Positions 36,490-63,534 of a stretch of 64,000 nucleotides of DNA are shown here, piece after piece. Under the pieces are notes generated by a model. The model saw nothing but the letters and a program-made list of their open reading frames with translations. It was not told where the DNA came from and made no database searches. The DNA comes from Monoplex corrugatus. Lineage: Eukaryota > Mollusca > Gastropoda > Littorinimorpha > Ranellidae. The translations under genes and the position numbers were made by a program. The DNA lies in NCBI GenBank assembly GCA_030674185.1, contig JAPXFY010000026.1, positions 33,858,667 through 33,922,666 on the forward strand. The letters are read 5' to 3'. Numbering within the stretch: position 1 is the stretch's first letter; each line of letters starts with the position of its first letter.

Positions 36490-38660
36490 GTGTTTTCATG
36501 GTATTAGATGTTTTATTATATATACATATATACTCACTGTGCTTCTTGTTTTGGCAGGTAATGAGGAAGAGTAGGAGGAACAGTATATAAAACGGTGGAA
36601 TGAGAAAACTGACGGTGAAACTGGTTTTCGTACATCCATGCTGCCATGTGAACTGCAAACCATGGAATAGCAGCATGTACAAAACTGTGTGAATCTACTT
36701 TGTTGTCATTGATGTCGGTCTTTTGGGATGAGGCTTTTCTTGCCTTCAGCTGTAGCCATATATAGATATTTTTTTGTCGGCCTCCACCTTCCATTCTGGC
36801 ATTTTCAGAGAAAGGTTTAGCATACAGTGAGAAATCAATTCAACATGAATTGAACTGTTCACATTGACAGAACAAAGTATAGTGCCATTTAAAATAGAAT
36901 GAAAATTCTTATTTCATTGATGAAACAAGACAGGCACAGAAAAGTGCAGGTAAAAGCGTAGAATTCTGTCTACTTGTCTACACTTCAGCAGTAGCAGTTA
37001 TCTCCACTTCAGTTCATTCATTTGCCACTTTTTACCAATGTCGATTTAGTTTGGATAATTTTAAAACTCCACAGTATTTCTGCCCATGTGTGTGCAAATG
37101 AAGGTGTTATGACTAATGTACAAGTGTTTTGAAAAGGAAATCAGTTAGTAATCAGAATGTTTCCTGTGTGCCGTAAGCTGAAGACAATGCACGGTCCACA
37201 CTCTACTTGCCTCATGACGGCGGAAACCTACTGGACAACCTACCCCTACCGACATTCCCAACAACTTCATTTCTTTCACTCCAAAAGATTTCGTTCCATT
37301 CTCTTCGCCAACCATGTGGAGTCCATGGTCTTCCTCAGCAGTTACTTCTTGACTTGTATTTTCTTTTTCATATTTGCGCTGTGTTCCTCACTTGGCTATG
37401 TGGGTGTGAGGCTTTGCCTACGTTTTCAGGTCAAGCTCACACTGTATTTGGTCATGTTGCAGCGAGTTCCTTTTCAGTTTAGCTGGCTAAATGTGGCATG
37501 CTTATACTGCTTGCATATGTTTTTTGTTCTGGCAGGAGGCTTTGGTTTCCTGGTTCTGTCTTTTATAGACACATGAAGATGAGTGTTCTGACTGATGAAC
37601 GGTATGCATTGATGAATGGTATGCATACATGTCAACCACCATTTGAGTCACACCATAGTAACATACCCTTCATACCGTAATATCAGACAAAATCCAAAGA
37701 AGAAAAATAGTGGTTTATTTGTTTGTTTGATTGATTGTTAACTTTTGCCGTATGTTGCCTAAAAGTTGTATGCTGTATGTCATGGGTATTTACTGACCGA
37801 TACTGTTTGTGAAGGAATAAACATTGCCGCATGTCGTGGGGTCTCCAGCAACTCATGCTTTTTGTGAATGAATAAAACTTTGCTGTACATCATGAATCTC
37901 CATCTTCCTCCCCCCTTTCACCACCTCTCTCTCTCTGCCCCTCTAACTCTCTCTTAGGAGGAAGAAAATCCTGCCATAGACATATGCCTGGCCATGTATG
38001 CACCACCCGTTTTCTAAAAAAAATTGTGATGAATTCTGAAGCATGGAATTGAATGATAGTCTTTTTATGTTTCTTTTAGGCTGTCTGGTGTATGCCTGTA
38101 CAAAATGACAATGACAAAAGATGGCGACTCCGATTTCCACACCATCGTCGTTTAGATGTTTGTATTCACGGCAGATCATCAAGTAGATTAGAAATGTTAA
38201 GTTTTATCAGAAACTTGAAACACATGAACATGTGCATTGGCTATACATGCACACTTTCAGTAGCTAGATGAAAATATGTACCCTTACAGACAGATAGATA
38301 CACAGATGGACGGACAGATTCAACAGTAAAAATCAAAATAAATCAGAGCAATAAGGATGTACGCTAAATGTAATAAGTTCTGCATTTGTAAAGACTGTCT
38401 GTACAGGCTGAATTTTAAAAAGTGCAATTTCATGAAACAGTAAAGGATTCAATATTCTCACATGTATGATATTTGTTGGAGAGGATTATCAGGTCTTCAG
38501 GCAGTAAAGACAAAAAATAAGTCAAATACATATCAAATTATAATACCACACACACACAACCCCATATATCAGAATGTACCTCTGTTGTTCAGACTAAACT
38601 ATAGGCACAAACCGAAACATTTCAAAACTGTTATCATACTGTGATAATGAACACCAGTGA
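36490..38660. other. Intergenic; one hydrophobic open frame at 37157-37576
   Basis: The 139-codon plus-strand frame has several hydrophobic stretches (YFLTCIFFFIFALCSSLGYV) but matches no family I know, and T-rich sequence makes such frames by chance. A pyrimidine tract with TTTTGGCAG at 36546-36556 could be an acceptor, but the frame after it holds in-frame stops. Confidence 0.3.
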
Positions 38661-38689
38661 CCACCAACTAACCAAGCCAGCCTGTGAAA

Positions 38690-38960
38690 TGGAGTTCAGA
38701 GTCTAACAAGACAACAAAGAATAGAAAATTTAACAATACCGCTGGCCCATCAGCTGCTGCATGGATGTTGAAGTCTACTAGTACACAAAACGTCATTGTT
38801 GTCATTATTTGTTTAAAACAAAAAGAAGAGATAGGCTTCAGAACAAATGAAGAAAGGTCATTGTTGTCATCATTTTCTAAAAATGAAGTGATAGCCTTTA
38901 GAACACCAAAGGAACTAGCAGTATATTTACAATATGAAAATTGTTTTCTGACTGCCATTT
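38690..38960 (-). mobile_element. Possible LINE endonuclease fragment
   Basis: The minus frame contains VLVDFNIHAAADGPAVLLN, resembling the GDFNIH motif of CR1/L2 endonucleases. A short ATTGTTGTCAT duplication lies in it. Weak, single-motif evidence. Confidence 0.3.
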
Positions 38961-40559
38961 CAACAAAAAACTAAAAATTGGTTGTTAACTGTTTATATTT
39001 CCTGAAAGAATTCTTATGTTCACAGAAAGAGATTAAAGCCTCTTCTTTTACAGCTTGCTATAAAATCTGTTATGACTGTTTATACATAACTCAGGTCTAT
39101 ATGGAGTTCTTCTGAGAGCAAACCTCTTTGTTTAGGTGTGGTCTGTTTAGGTGTGGTCCCAACAGGCCTGCTTATCAATAGCAGCAGAGAGTAGTGGCTG
39201 CTGTGCCAGATGACTATGACCTGTAGTTGTTTGGGGATGGAAAAGAGGAGAGTGTACTTGTGATTTGCGTGTACATCATAGACACTGTTCTTCTTTGCTT
39301 TTTTCGGTCTTTTTTTACCTATCATACTAATGCTTGCAACAGTAGCACATTTCATATTTTTATAATACTATGTGGTATTTAACATAAATTTCACTTCAAA
39401 ATTTCTCTCAAACTGAAGAACAGGATCCTTAACAGATGATACACGAAAAACAACCAGAGACCAATAAGGACAGTTTCACACCTAACGTGTCTGGAAGTTT
39501 GGCACATAGAGGAATGGTTTTGCTGATGAAGACTTGGATTTGCCAGACACAGACCTAAAAGTAAGATGTTTTTAGGTCCATGATGCCAGACGCTGACGGT
39601 GTGAAGTTTAGATTCTGCTCTTTAGAACGCATGGATTGTTTCAGACCCACGACGTACGGCATGCAAGGTTTCTTCTGTGAGAGCATGGGGACTACTTGGA
39701 TCCATGACATACTGGGAGTTTTGTTGTTTATTTACTTCTTTGATCATTGATTCAAACATACCATTTTTTTGTACAGATGTGGGGCAATACTTTATTGACA
39801 AAGTCATAAAATTTTCTGAAGGTAGCTTAAACACTGACTTAGTTATCACATGAAAACATGACTGTGAGTCATTGTTAGACTCACGTTCGTCATACATTCA
39901 TCAGGCTCTGTAGATTAAAGGCATCTCCTTTTTTGGGACAGGGTCGACGATATCCGCATACTATACTGTTGCGAATTCACTACACAATCTTGCCGCTGCA
40001 GTTTGGAAACATTTGTAAATGTATTTTTGATGCAATTTTCTGATTTCAGTGTTTTTGTTTATGCTATAGTACTTGGAAAGTAATGAATAAAAACAACAAA
40101 AACAATGTAGGAACAATGGGTAAATCACACAACTGTACTTATAGGTACGAGTGAATGCATTTTGTGTGTATGCATATATGTTGATGCTTTCTCTTTCTCC
40201 CCATGAAAAAGAAGGGAGAGGGAATTTAGCATGAGGAAGTGTTTGTGCGTGTGCGCGCATACGTGCTTGGATGTGTGTGTGTTTGTGTGTGTGTGTGAAA
40301 ATGTAGTATTTTAGTACTTTTGAACAACTCATGAATGGATTCATTGCCAATTTTCCACTTCAGGTTCGCCCTGTGTGACATCATATGAATGCTAGTGTTC
40401 AACTGGTCATCGCCCATTATTTGCTTTGAATGAACTGGAAATGTAAAATGTTAAATAATTTTTATTGCCTGATCTGCTTATGGATACATTTTAACCAAGT
40501 TAGTGCAAACATTAGATCCAATGTAGAGTTTTGATTGTGCGAGTCTGAAATTTGCCCCC
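38961..40559. other. Intergenic, nothing recognised apart from a short GT tract at 40270-40300
   Basis: No coding or transposon motif found in either strand. Confidence 0.45.
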
Positions 40560-40564
40560 TTCAA

Positions 40565-41228
40565 TAATAATAATATTTGTATGGCACCAAAGGAGAGCTT
40601 GATAATTCAAATCAAAACTCAATCATACACCAGACATACGCATGCAGGGAATGGAGACTACAAACAATATACAGAAATGACCTATACAAACTGAAGGAAC
40701 GAGGGAGTTGTTGAATTCATTGCTGGGAATAAGACAGGTTTTTTAAGTTGGATTTAAAAGCAGACAGGGTAGGTGTCAGGCAAAAGGAAAATGGAAGTCT
40801 ATACCAGGCAGACAGTCCTAAAATAACTAAGAAACTCTGGCCATCAGCTGGTAGTTTAAATCTAGGAATCAGAAGGGAAAGAGTACCTGAAGCTGAGCGC
40901 AAGATGTGAGTTGACATACAAATATTGATGTCACAAAAGTAGGATGAACCAGATTGATGAGTAGCTTTGTAGCATAAGGTAGCCAGCTAATATTCAGTTC
41001 TATTCGCAACAGGCAACCAGTGCAGACAGCAAAGGAGAAGGCTAACATGATCAAACTTTTTCTTTTCTGAATCAAGATGAGCAACTGTGTATTTGTGTTT
41101 TGTATACATTGCAGACAGAAGATGTAGCAGCTGATAGGCCAGAAAGGAGAGCTTAAATCAAGACGAGACAAAATGATACATATAACAGTTGCGCAGAGTG
41201 CACCTAAGGATAGGCTGTTAGAAAACAA
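40565..41228 (-). mobile_element. CR1/L2-like LINE 3' end
   Basis: Minus frames show ILRSASGTLSLLIPRFKL, AFKSNLKNLSY, SRLDLSSPFWPIS and CLLRIELNI, a decayed version of the tail at 19074-19514. The 3' end is marked by an ATT-repeat tail at 40565-40577. Confidence 0.72.
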
Positions 41229-41449
41229 GACACTGTAGCTTCACATTGTAAAGTTTGGGAATATTAATGGAATCTGGACCTGAGAAAAACTTGGGAGTGG
41301 GTCACAAACAAAGGGGCTACAAGCAACTTCGTGAGAGAGACGGCTTATCATCTCAACAACTTTTGTTTTTCATTAAACCTAACCATTAGAAGCAGACGAA
41401 CAAAGTAAATGAGCATCCATCAACTTTACTTTTTTGAATGATTAGCGAT

Positions 41450-41628
41450 ACGTTGGAAACGGAGGAAAAGAGAGCACCAGGTAGACCCAGGGAGAAAATA
41501 TTGGATAGAATTGCAGGTGGCTGAGGACAGAGAGGGTGGAAGATGTGCTTGCGGCAACAAGGGATAGATACATATGGAGGGCCATGATCACCAACGCCAT
41601 GCGGCAGGGCAAATGATGATGATGCTGA
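41450..41628 (+). mobile_element. LINE 3' end, GATGAT-tailed family, copy 3
   Basis: Matches the last about 170 bp of the family (AAAGAGAGCACCAGGTAGAC, GGGAGAAAATATTGGATAG, CATATGGAGGGCCATGATC) and ends GATGATGATG. Confidence 0.85.
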
Positions 41629-41643
41629 ATGATGCGCTCAGAT

Positions 41644-41965
41644 AGATCACAGTCGGAAGGGTGTGGGTAAGATGTCTGACTTTTCAGTTAGAAGGTCTAG
41701 GGTTCAGTCCTTCTTGGGTACCTCTTGTTTGGTGGGTAAAGGATGGAGATTATTTTGCTCTAAAAGGTCAACACGTGCACAGACTGTTAAATGCCTAAAC
41801 CTCCTTCACATGTATAGGCATGCAAAACATCAATTATGCATGTTAGAGATCTTGTAAGTTGTGTCAGTGTCCTGTGGTTATGGAAACAAAAACTCCCAGC
41901 GTGCACTCACACTAAGAAAGAGTATGCAGACTGTACCGCAACATACCACCACATGCATCTGACGG
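41644..41965 (+). mobile_element. tRNA-headed SINE with conserved core
   Basis: Head with GGTGTGGGTAAGATG and a box-B-like GGGTTCAGTCC. Body with GGTAAAGGATGGAGAT; core with GTTAGAGATCTTGTAAG, TGTGGTTATGGAAACA and GTATGCAGACTGTACCGCAA. Confidence 0.68.
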
Positions 41966-42110
41966 GAAAAAAAAAAATCGGGAACTCTGAAAAATTGTGT
42001 AAAAAGAGCACATTGTATTATACAGTCGATGATTATTGACGTTAGCCACCAATTATCTGCTGAAAGCCTCAAAGTGATTATGTGCCATTTGTGTTCCCCA
42101 AAACTGATTT

Positions 42111-42138
42111 ATGCCCCCCCCCCCCCCCCCCCCCCCAC
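42111..42138. repeat. Poly-C tract
   Basis: Run of about 25 C, then CACCACCGC. A GA tract follows at 42486-42515, and another C run of about 17 lies at 43736-43752. Confidence 0.93.
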
Positions 42139-42894
42139 CACCGCTTTTTTACTCGGTAATGTGCAACCATTGTGTTAGTATCTCACAGAATCACATGGAC
42201 ATTTGAATGTTTCTGATAAATTTGCATTATATTTAATCACAAAAAAAAATGTGTGTTCACAATCACTTCACAACCATTCAGAAAGAGAATTTTACCAAGT
42301 GAATTCCCAGTTTTTGTTTTGTAGTATATGTTCTTTGTATGATTGATTAGTATAATTGTACATTTGTTTGTAGATTTATAAGTGAAATTGATGTCACTTA
42401 TCATATATCCTGTGCACTATTCATTTTTGTTATATTAAATCAGATTGTAACTATACTTGCTTGTGTTCATGCATGTAGGCTTGAGAGAAAGAGAGAGGGA
42501 GAGAGAGAGAGAGGTAAGAAAACGTAGGTATGCAGCACACCTATATTGGAATTATCTTGGGTAGTTTATGTCTTGACTATATGGTCTGGTTTGTTCAGCA
42601 CACGTATCATGATGATAATCTTTAGTTCAACTTTCATTTCCCCCTGCTTGTGTTATTTTTGAGTGACAGAAAAGACACTAAGCAAAGTCTGGGTTTTTTT
42701 CTTACGAATCGACCAAATGTTTCTCTTTCCACCATGTGCTCTGTGAACCAACCCCACTTGCAAGTATTTTTCACATCTTTCCTAAAAAGATTCTCCACGC
42801 TCAACTGATGTCCTACATCATCACTGAGGAAAGAATGTTTTGGTTTTTGCAAATTTGACAGAAAATCCCACCCCTGATTATTACCAATATTAAT

Positions 42895-43045
42895 ATTCTC
42901 ACCTGTCGGCGTCACTGGGTTCATTGTTGGCCGCTGCACTCTGACACCACCACCCTCCTCCAAATGCCTCTGTCTTGACTTTTGTGGATATCTTCTTGAA
43001 TATTTAAGGCACTGATGTTGGTTAAGTTTATTAGTATCAGCCACT
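42895..43045 (-). mobile_element. LINE 3' fragment related to 31795-32240
   Basis: The reverse complement of the 3' part of that LINE: CACCTGTCGGCGTCACTGGG and GTTGGCCGCTGCA. Minus frame ends NPVTPTGE, as in the other copy. Confidence 0.78.
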
Positions 43046-44699
43046 AAAATAAGACAAGACAGGGTGACCTACTGGAGCTATAATGCTGTCAGTTTGAGAC
43101 GGTACAGTAATCAAGCCAACATGCTGTATTCTGTACTATATCAAGCCAAAATACATATATATATCCTTATGGTGCAGGATCAAGTATTTTTAACAGATTA
43201 AACAGAGAAAACGAGCAAGAATTGATTTTGCTTTGCACTATTTTCTGATCATAACATGCTCTCACAAAGACATGTAAAGTGCAGATTGAACTTGCTAGTT
43301 GTCAACCACCCATACCATGACATACAAGTTTCAAATGACATATGTTCTCTTGTTTCTTTAATAAGAACCATGTTACCACACGCACATAAAAATGTATACA
43401 CACAGATGTACCACAATATGTCAAAACATTGTATTCTAAACACCGTGCATATCTCTTATGCTTTTTTTAAAATTACATCATGCATACTGAAACAGCCATG
43501 ACATGTGAGCAGGTGTGAATGTGAAATTAGTTATATATACAGACAAAATACCAACAGCTCTTTTCTTCTTTTTTTATTTTTTTATTTTTTTTTTAAGAAA
43601 TAGCTATAACTGTAAAAATCGCACATACACATATTTAAATCAAAAATGTTAAGAGGGGCACAAAAATCACTATTTTCATGTTATGAATTCAACAAGGCAT
43701 AATACACAGCCATAACATAGTGACAAAGTGCTACCCCCCCCCCCCCCCCCCCTTCTCATAAACAACAATCATGCATATACAATTCTGTCTATTTTTACAA
43801 AATGCCACCTCCCAACATAAAAAATTCACACCATGGTGCATATTATCTGTACAGGTTAAACTCAACCAACTCAGTTTTATTGCAAGTATGCATTCTGAAA
43901 TACCGGTACCAATATTTCTGAATTCAAATGTAAAACCTCTCGCTCAAAAGATTAGCTGTATGATGAATACCATTCTTCATACATCAACATACGACAAGCA
44001 TATTCACAAATCACACAGATAATGCTGTTACTGGTCTGCATCCAAACCACCATCCACGCAAGTGAACATGTTCATGCTTGAGGTAGCAATGTTCCATGAT
44101 TAATGTATTCACATTCTCACTTCCTTCAATAAAATCTTTATTTTACAGATGCAGTCTTTCATTAACTATACAAAATAGTCTGTTCCACTCCACCAATCTG
44201 TTCCAATCTTACCAGTAATTAGATTTGTTTACTATGGAACCTTGCATGAATAACAGCTGAAATAACTTTTGTGTGCTTCAACAAAAAAGAGTACTCTAAC
44301 ACATCTGTCACAACTAAACAAAAGTACACAGCAGAAAGAACATGTAATCTGAAGAAGTCTGTCCTGCAATACTTTAAATATGCTGATTCAGTAATTTTTC
44401 ACAAGTCTTTTAGTAAAACATTTTTTTTTTGAAATATGCCGATTCAGTAATTTTTCACACGTCTTTTCTTCTTTCAGTAAAACTTTGTTCTCTCAGTTTC
44501 TTTGCCTTTTTCTTTAGACCTTTGACCAGAGTGCAGCTGATTGTACTGACATTTTCCAGTCTTTATCAACTGAGTTACATGGTGGTTGTTCATCAAAAAT
44601 CCACACTGGCATGGCCTCAGCAAAATGACAGTGGAGATCAGCTCATAAACGGAATTCTATTTCCCACAAAAAATTAGTTACACAGCTATCTATTAGTCC
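43046..44699. other. Intergenic, nothing recognised
   Basis: Includes a short direct duplication at 44385-44480 (GATTCAGTAATTTTTCACA). Possible minus-strand poly(A) motifs for the WDR45-like gene exist (TTTATT near 44140) but cannot be assigned. Confidence 0.4.
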
Positions 44700-45172
44700 C
44701 CACTATCAGGCACTCACTTTCACAAGCTTGCCAGATGACAGGCATCCACTTTCACGAGTTGACAGACGACAGGCACCCACTTTCACGAGTTGACAGACGA
44801 CAGGCACCCACTTCACAGTTGACAGACGCACCACTTCACGAACTTGACAGACGACGGCACCCACTTTCACGAGTTGACAGACAGGCACCCACTTTCACGA
44901 GTTGACAGACACGCACCCAACTTTCACGAACTTGACAGACGACAGGCACCCACTTTCATGACTTGCCAGATGACAGCACCCCCTTTCACGAACTTCACAG
45001 ATGACACGCACCCCCTTTCATGAGCTTGACAGATGATAGGCACCCACTTTCACAAACTGGACAGATGACAGGCACTCACTTTCACGAGCCTGACTGATGA
45101 CAGGCACCCACTTTCATGAGCTTGACAGATCACAGGCACCCACTTTCACGAGCTTGCCAGATGACTGTGTTT
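44700..45172. repeat. Minisatellite, unit about 31 bp, about 15 copies
   Basis: Units of GGCACCCACTTTCACGAG plus TTGACAGACGACA with many small deletions. Confidence 0.92.
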
Positions 45173-47691
45173 ACTGTCGAAGCAGTCTTTCACATCACAA
45201 ATGACGTATATGTACAATAACCCAACCTGTAACTTCTGTCATTCTGACAAGGAAAGTTAGCAGGAAAGTCATAAACCCTGAAGGGCTAGGTTTTTTTTCT
45301 GAAAGTAGTGTACGATTGTACTCGGTTTAAAAATGTGTCTAAAAGACACAAAAATTATACTGGGAAAGGACTGGAAAATGTAATTAACCTGAACAAAGAT
45401 TAAACTACAGTAATAATAATGATAAAAAAAAAAAATCTCAACCAGCCTCAGAATAAGAAACACAAGCACATAGTGTCATGCGCTCGTGCATACACATCCG
45501 GTGACGTCGCTACTCCAAGCAAGAGTGATGACTTGCATTCAATCACGAGTCTACAAATGTCACTAAATCTGCATTCAACATGGACAGCAGCAGTTCAATC
45601 ACACACAATTCATTCTTGTTCACAACTGCAAATATTTCATTCCATCCTGATAGCCAGCATTCAAAAGGCTGTTGGAAGTTAAAACCCTTTCTCCTAATTC
45701 AACTTGAACAAAGACCTGTCTTCCTGACCATGTACCATGGAGATACACAGTCGTAATATGTTTGCTGACACAAAACAAAACTCAACGAACCTGTACAATG
45801 ACTGACTAGATGTCTTGTCCCTTACGCAAATCCTGCTAATGGGCAATCAACTTAAAATTTACATGTTCATTTGGATTTCATGAACTCAAAACAAAATCAG
45901 CAAACAAAAAATAACAGCAAACAAACAAATCACTTTCAAAAAACAAACAAACAAAAGACAAAAGGCCTGAAACAGTGACTGGACATCCCATATTCATAAG
46001 CACTTTGCGCAAGATACGCTTGTATCATGTGTTGCAGAAATATCGGTGTCAATTAACAAATGCAGGCATGGGAATAGGTCAAGATGAAAAATTCTGAAAA
46101 ACTACCGGTGCCTGGGGATATGTTCCCCTGAAAAAATATGAAAAGCTAGTTCAAAATCTGCGCAATCTGGGGCTATCTGACATTCTGGAAATACCAATGT
46201 TGGTAGTCAAAATCATGATTATTTTCATGAAAACTGACTGTCATTTCCTTTCTGTGTTTACACGACGTTTAAAGCGGCAAAAATGGCAACAAAAAAACAA
46301 CAACAACAAAAAGCGTAATTTGAGTGTTTCTGAAGTCTCTCTCCTAACATTACTTGGTTAATAGTTAGTACAGTGACCTATTTTCTTGGTAGGAAAAGGG
46401 TTAATACAGTGAAATTTAAGACTGTATATATGTATATGCCTCTGTACGTTCCAGCCCATGAGGATGGTGAGAAAACAATGGCTGAACAGCTGTCCTGTCA
46501 GAACACCATTTGCCCTCATAGTCTCATTCCAGATCCTGGCCAGGAAGGCTTTGCAGGGAGTACATATCAAGACAGTGTGGCACCTACATTCCGACTCATA
46601 GCCTGGCTGGATTTATAAAAACTATTTGTTCTATTTGCTTCATGCGATATTTTTCAGTGCCCTTGAAATTCACCTTGATTTTTTTATGGACTCGTTTTCA
46701 ACTTTTCACAGTTTTCCCTAGCCTCAGAGGAGCAAAAGTTCCTCCAGAAATTCCCCTTTTGTTTGCTTGAAAATGCCATCATTTCTTTGTCAATTTCTAA
46801 TTTTTCTCCAGTTTTGGGGGGACATGACCCCTTCAACAAGGAGTGCTGCCCCTGTAACCCACTAGGGGCCTGGGTGGCCTGGCCTGGACCCCTCCTTTCA
46901 TGCTTTGAAATGTCCAAAATTGCTCTCACACACTACTCTAGAGTCAGCTTGGCAAACAACAATACCCACTCCTCTTCAAAGCACCTTACCCAGTGCCGAA
47001 CAGTCATGCATCCAGTCCTACTTGGTCAACAAAAAAAATCACAAGTTGTAAGTTTCATTCACATCACCAGCCAGTTGCAAACCCACAACAAGCCTGGATG
47101 ACAGGCAGTCCATCACTACACACCAGAACTTCTCAGGTAGGGGTGGGGGGGAATATCATTTGTACAGAAAATGGTATGATAAATGCACTCATTCAGGCTC
47201 TGATGATACCCAAGCTTACAAACAAAAGTGGTTCAGATGAAACTCGAGCTTACAAAAAGTGGCATCAGTACACAAAAGATATGGCACTTTCTTTTGCTGA
47301 AAAAAACCCAACAACAATAGGATTCAAGAGACCCCCAGCCAAACCATCAATGGACTGCACTGGAAAGGCTTCAAAGGCATAGCAGAATCTTCGGTGTTCA
47401 GTATTAACTGGCTGGCAGGATCTTACAGAAATGACAGAAATTTAAAATAGGATCTTCAATCACAGCCAATATGCCTGAAATACATTAAAACCTTTTTTTT
47501 AGGTTAATAATTTCCAACACAAAAATTTCATAAAAAAGGATTCACCTAAATGCCAACAAAAAAACTTTCAAAACAAAGTATTCATGATCAAAACTGTGAA
47601 TCTGCCACCAACATCCTACTTTAACACTGGACAACTCTTATCTGTGCTGTTCCAACTTCTCACAAGATTCCAAAACACCCAGCCCAACAGG
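45173..47691. other. 3' flank of the WDR45-like gene, nothing recognised
   Basis: 46760-46900 contains a locally GC-rich block (CCTGGGTGGCCTGGCCTGG). No coding exon or known repeat identified. Confidence 0.4.
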
Positions 47692-62168
<14,477 letters not shown>

Positions 62169-62479
62169 CTGAAACAAATACAACAGATTTCATGTAACTC
62201 AACAAAACGCAAAAATCATACAGTTAAAAGCTAATAATAACAATTCATGCAGTGTATTATTGAAATAACTCATACATACATCACAAAGCAAACATTACTG
62301 TTATCTTCAAATAAAACAAGAAAATTTGTTTTAAGAGTCTGTAAAATGATTTCTGATATCTAAATAAAGCATGGCAGAGTTGTGTACAGCCCATGTTCTA
62401 AAATCAGCATTTTCTTTTTTGTTTGTTTGTTTTGTTCTTTTATTTGTTTTTGGTTCTTCTTTTCCTCGTCTCTATATTT

Positions 62480-62800
62480 TTTTTTTACTTCTATATTCAT
62501 CTCAATGTTTTTCTCATGCTGGCTTTTTCCCATTTGGTGGCTCCTTCCATGCTTGCTTCAACCACACACTCCCATGCTGCTCATTCAGTTTCCTCAACAT
62601 GACATCAAACCCAAGTTTGTTAGCCAAAGTTCCAGTGCTAGGAAATCCATAGGAGTCAGCAACATCAAGGTGCCATAGGGCCACCAACAAGAAGAGGTCC
62701 TGCACTGCTGCCACATCACTTCAATGGAATTCAGCTCATAGGGCCACCCACAAGAAGAGGTCCTGCACCGCTGCCACATCACTTCAATGGAATTCAGGTA
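62480..62800. repeat. Repeat R2 copy 2 with a 63-bp tandem duplication
   Basis: 62570-62690 matches R2 (CCATGCTGCTCATTC, CAACATCAAGG). 62674-62797 holds two copies of AAGAAGAGGTCCTGCAC with CACATCACTTCAATGGAATT. The WDR45-like exon upstream of GTLV should lie somewhere beyond; I found none to 64000. Confidence 0.65.
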
Positions 62801-63435
62801 TGTCCTGTTCCAACTTACTAAGGGCAATGCCTAATAAGCCCCCTCCCTACAAATGACTTGTTCAGTTGCAGAGCTACACAAAGTGAGAGATACCTTATTT
62901 GTTTCAAGATATGTTTAATACACCCACTTTTGTTTGAATCAGGCGCTGTTTCCGTGCTTGTCCACTTCTCACCACAAATTCAAGTTCTTTAGGGACACAA
63001 CGCAATAAAACTAAACGTTCTTTTTCAAATGGTTAAAAGAAAAAGTGAAGAAACTGTTCACATATTTACATTTTTAATGAATACACAAACTCCATAATGA
63101 TTACATAAAACAAACAAGGACCACAAACTCATTTTCAAATTGGATTTGACTGGAATTGATTCATCTTTTCTTGTCAAAATGGAATTTTGCCATGGGCTCC
63201 TTTCCCCACGGAAAGCACTCTGCCATCCTTTTTGCTTATTTCCTGCATGAATACATTTTTTGTTTACTTATGAAAGTTGATTTTGTTGATTTTTCTACAA
63301 AATTTTGCCAGAGGCACTTTTCTGGTGCCATGAGATCTTTAACAAATGAAAAACACATGACGTGTATGCAAGACCTCAATTTATCATCTCAACTGAAAGG
63401 TTATCATCCAGACCACCACTCAAAGCCTAGCAAGG
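62801..63435. other. Nothing recognised (possible SINE body at 63160-63435)
   Basis: Sequence following the minus-strand SINE head; no second copy in the window to define its body. Confidence 0.35.
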
Positions 63436-63515
63436 TAAAAATCTCCGTCAGACCAGGAATCACACCCAGGCCTCTCACATTCTAGTTGCATGCTCTAGCC
63501 ACTACGCCACACACT
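63436..63515 (-). mobile_element. tRNA-derived SINE head
   Basis: Minus strand shows TGGCGTAGTGGCTAGAGCAT (box A) and GGTGTGATTCCTGG (box-B-like), a tRNA-like 5' part without a full acceptor stem, so not a working tRNA gene. Confidence 0.65.
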
Positions 63516-63534
63516 CCACTGTTCAATTTAGTTA

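Noticed and set aside
37157..37576. 139-residue hydrophobic ORF as a membrane protein gene
   Set aside because: No recognised family, no convincing splice or promoter context, T-rich composition yields hydrophobic frames by chance. Kept only as a remark.
38690..38960. Opposing 96-codon ORFs on both strands
   Set aside because: At most a decayed LINE endonuclease motif on the minus strand; the plus frame is its shadow.
46373..46618. 81-residue frame in the WDR45 3' flank as a gene
   Set aside because: No conserved motif, no splice context, comparable open frame on the other strand.
63436..63515. Functional tRNA gene (also 30880, 34515 and 41644)
   Set aside because: Box A and B likeness without paired acceptor stems, continuous with repeat bodies; better read as SINE heads.
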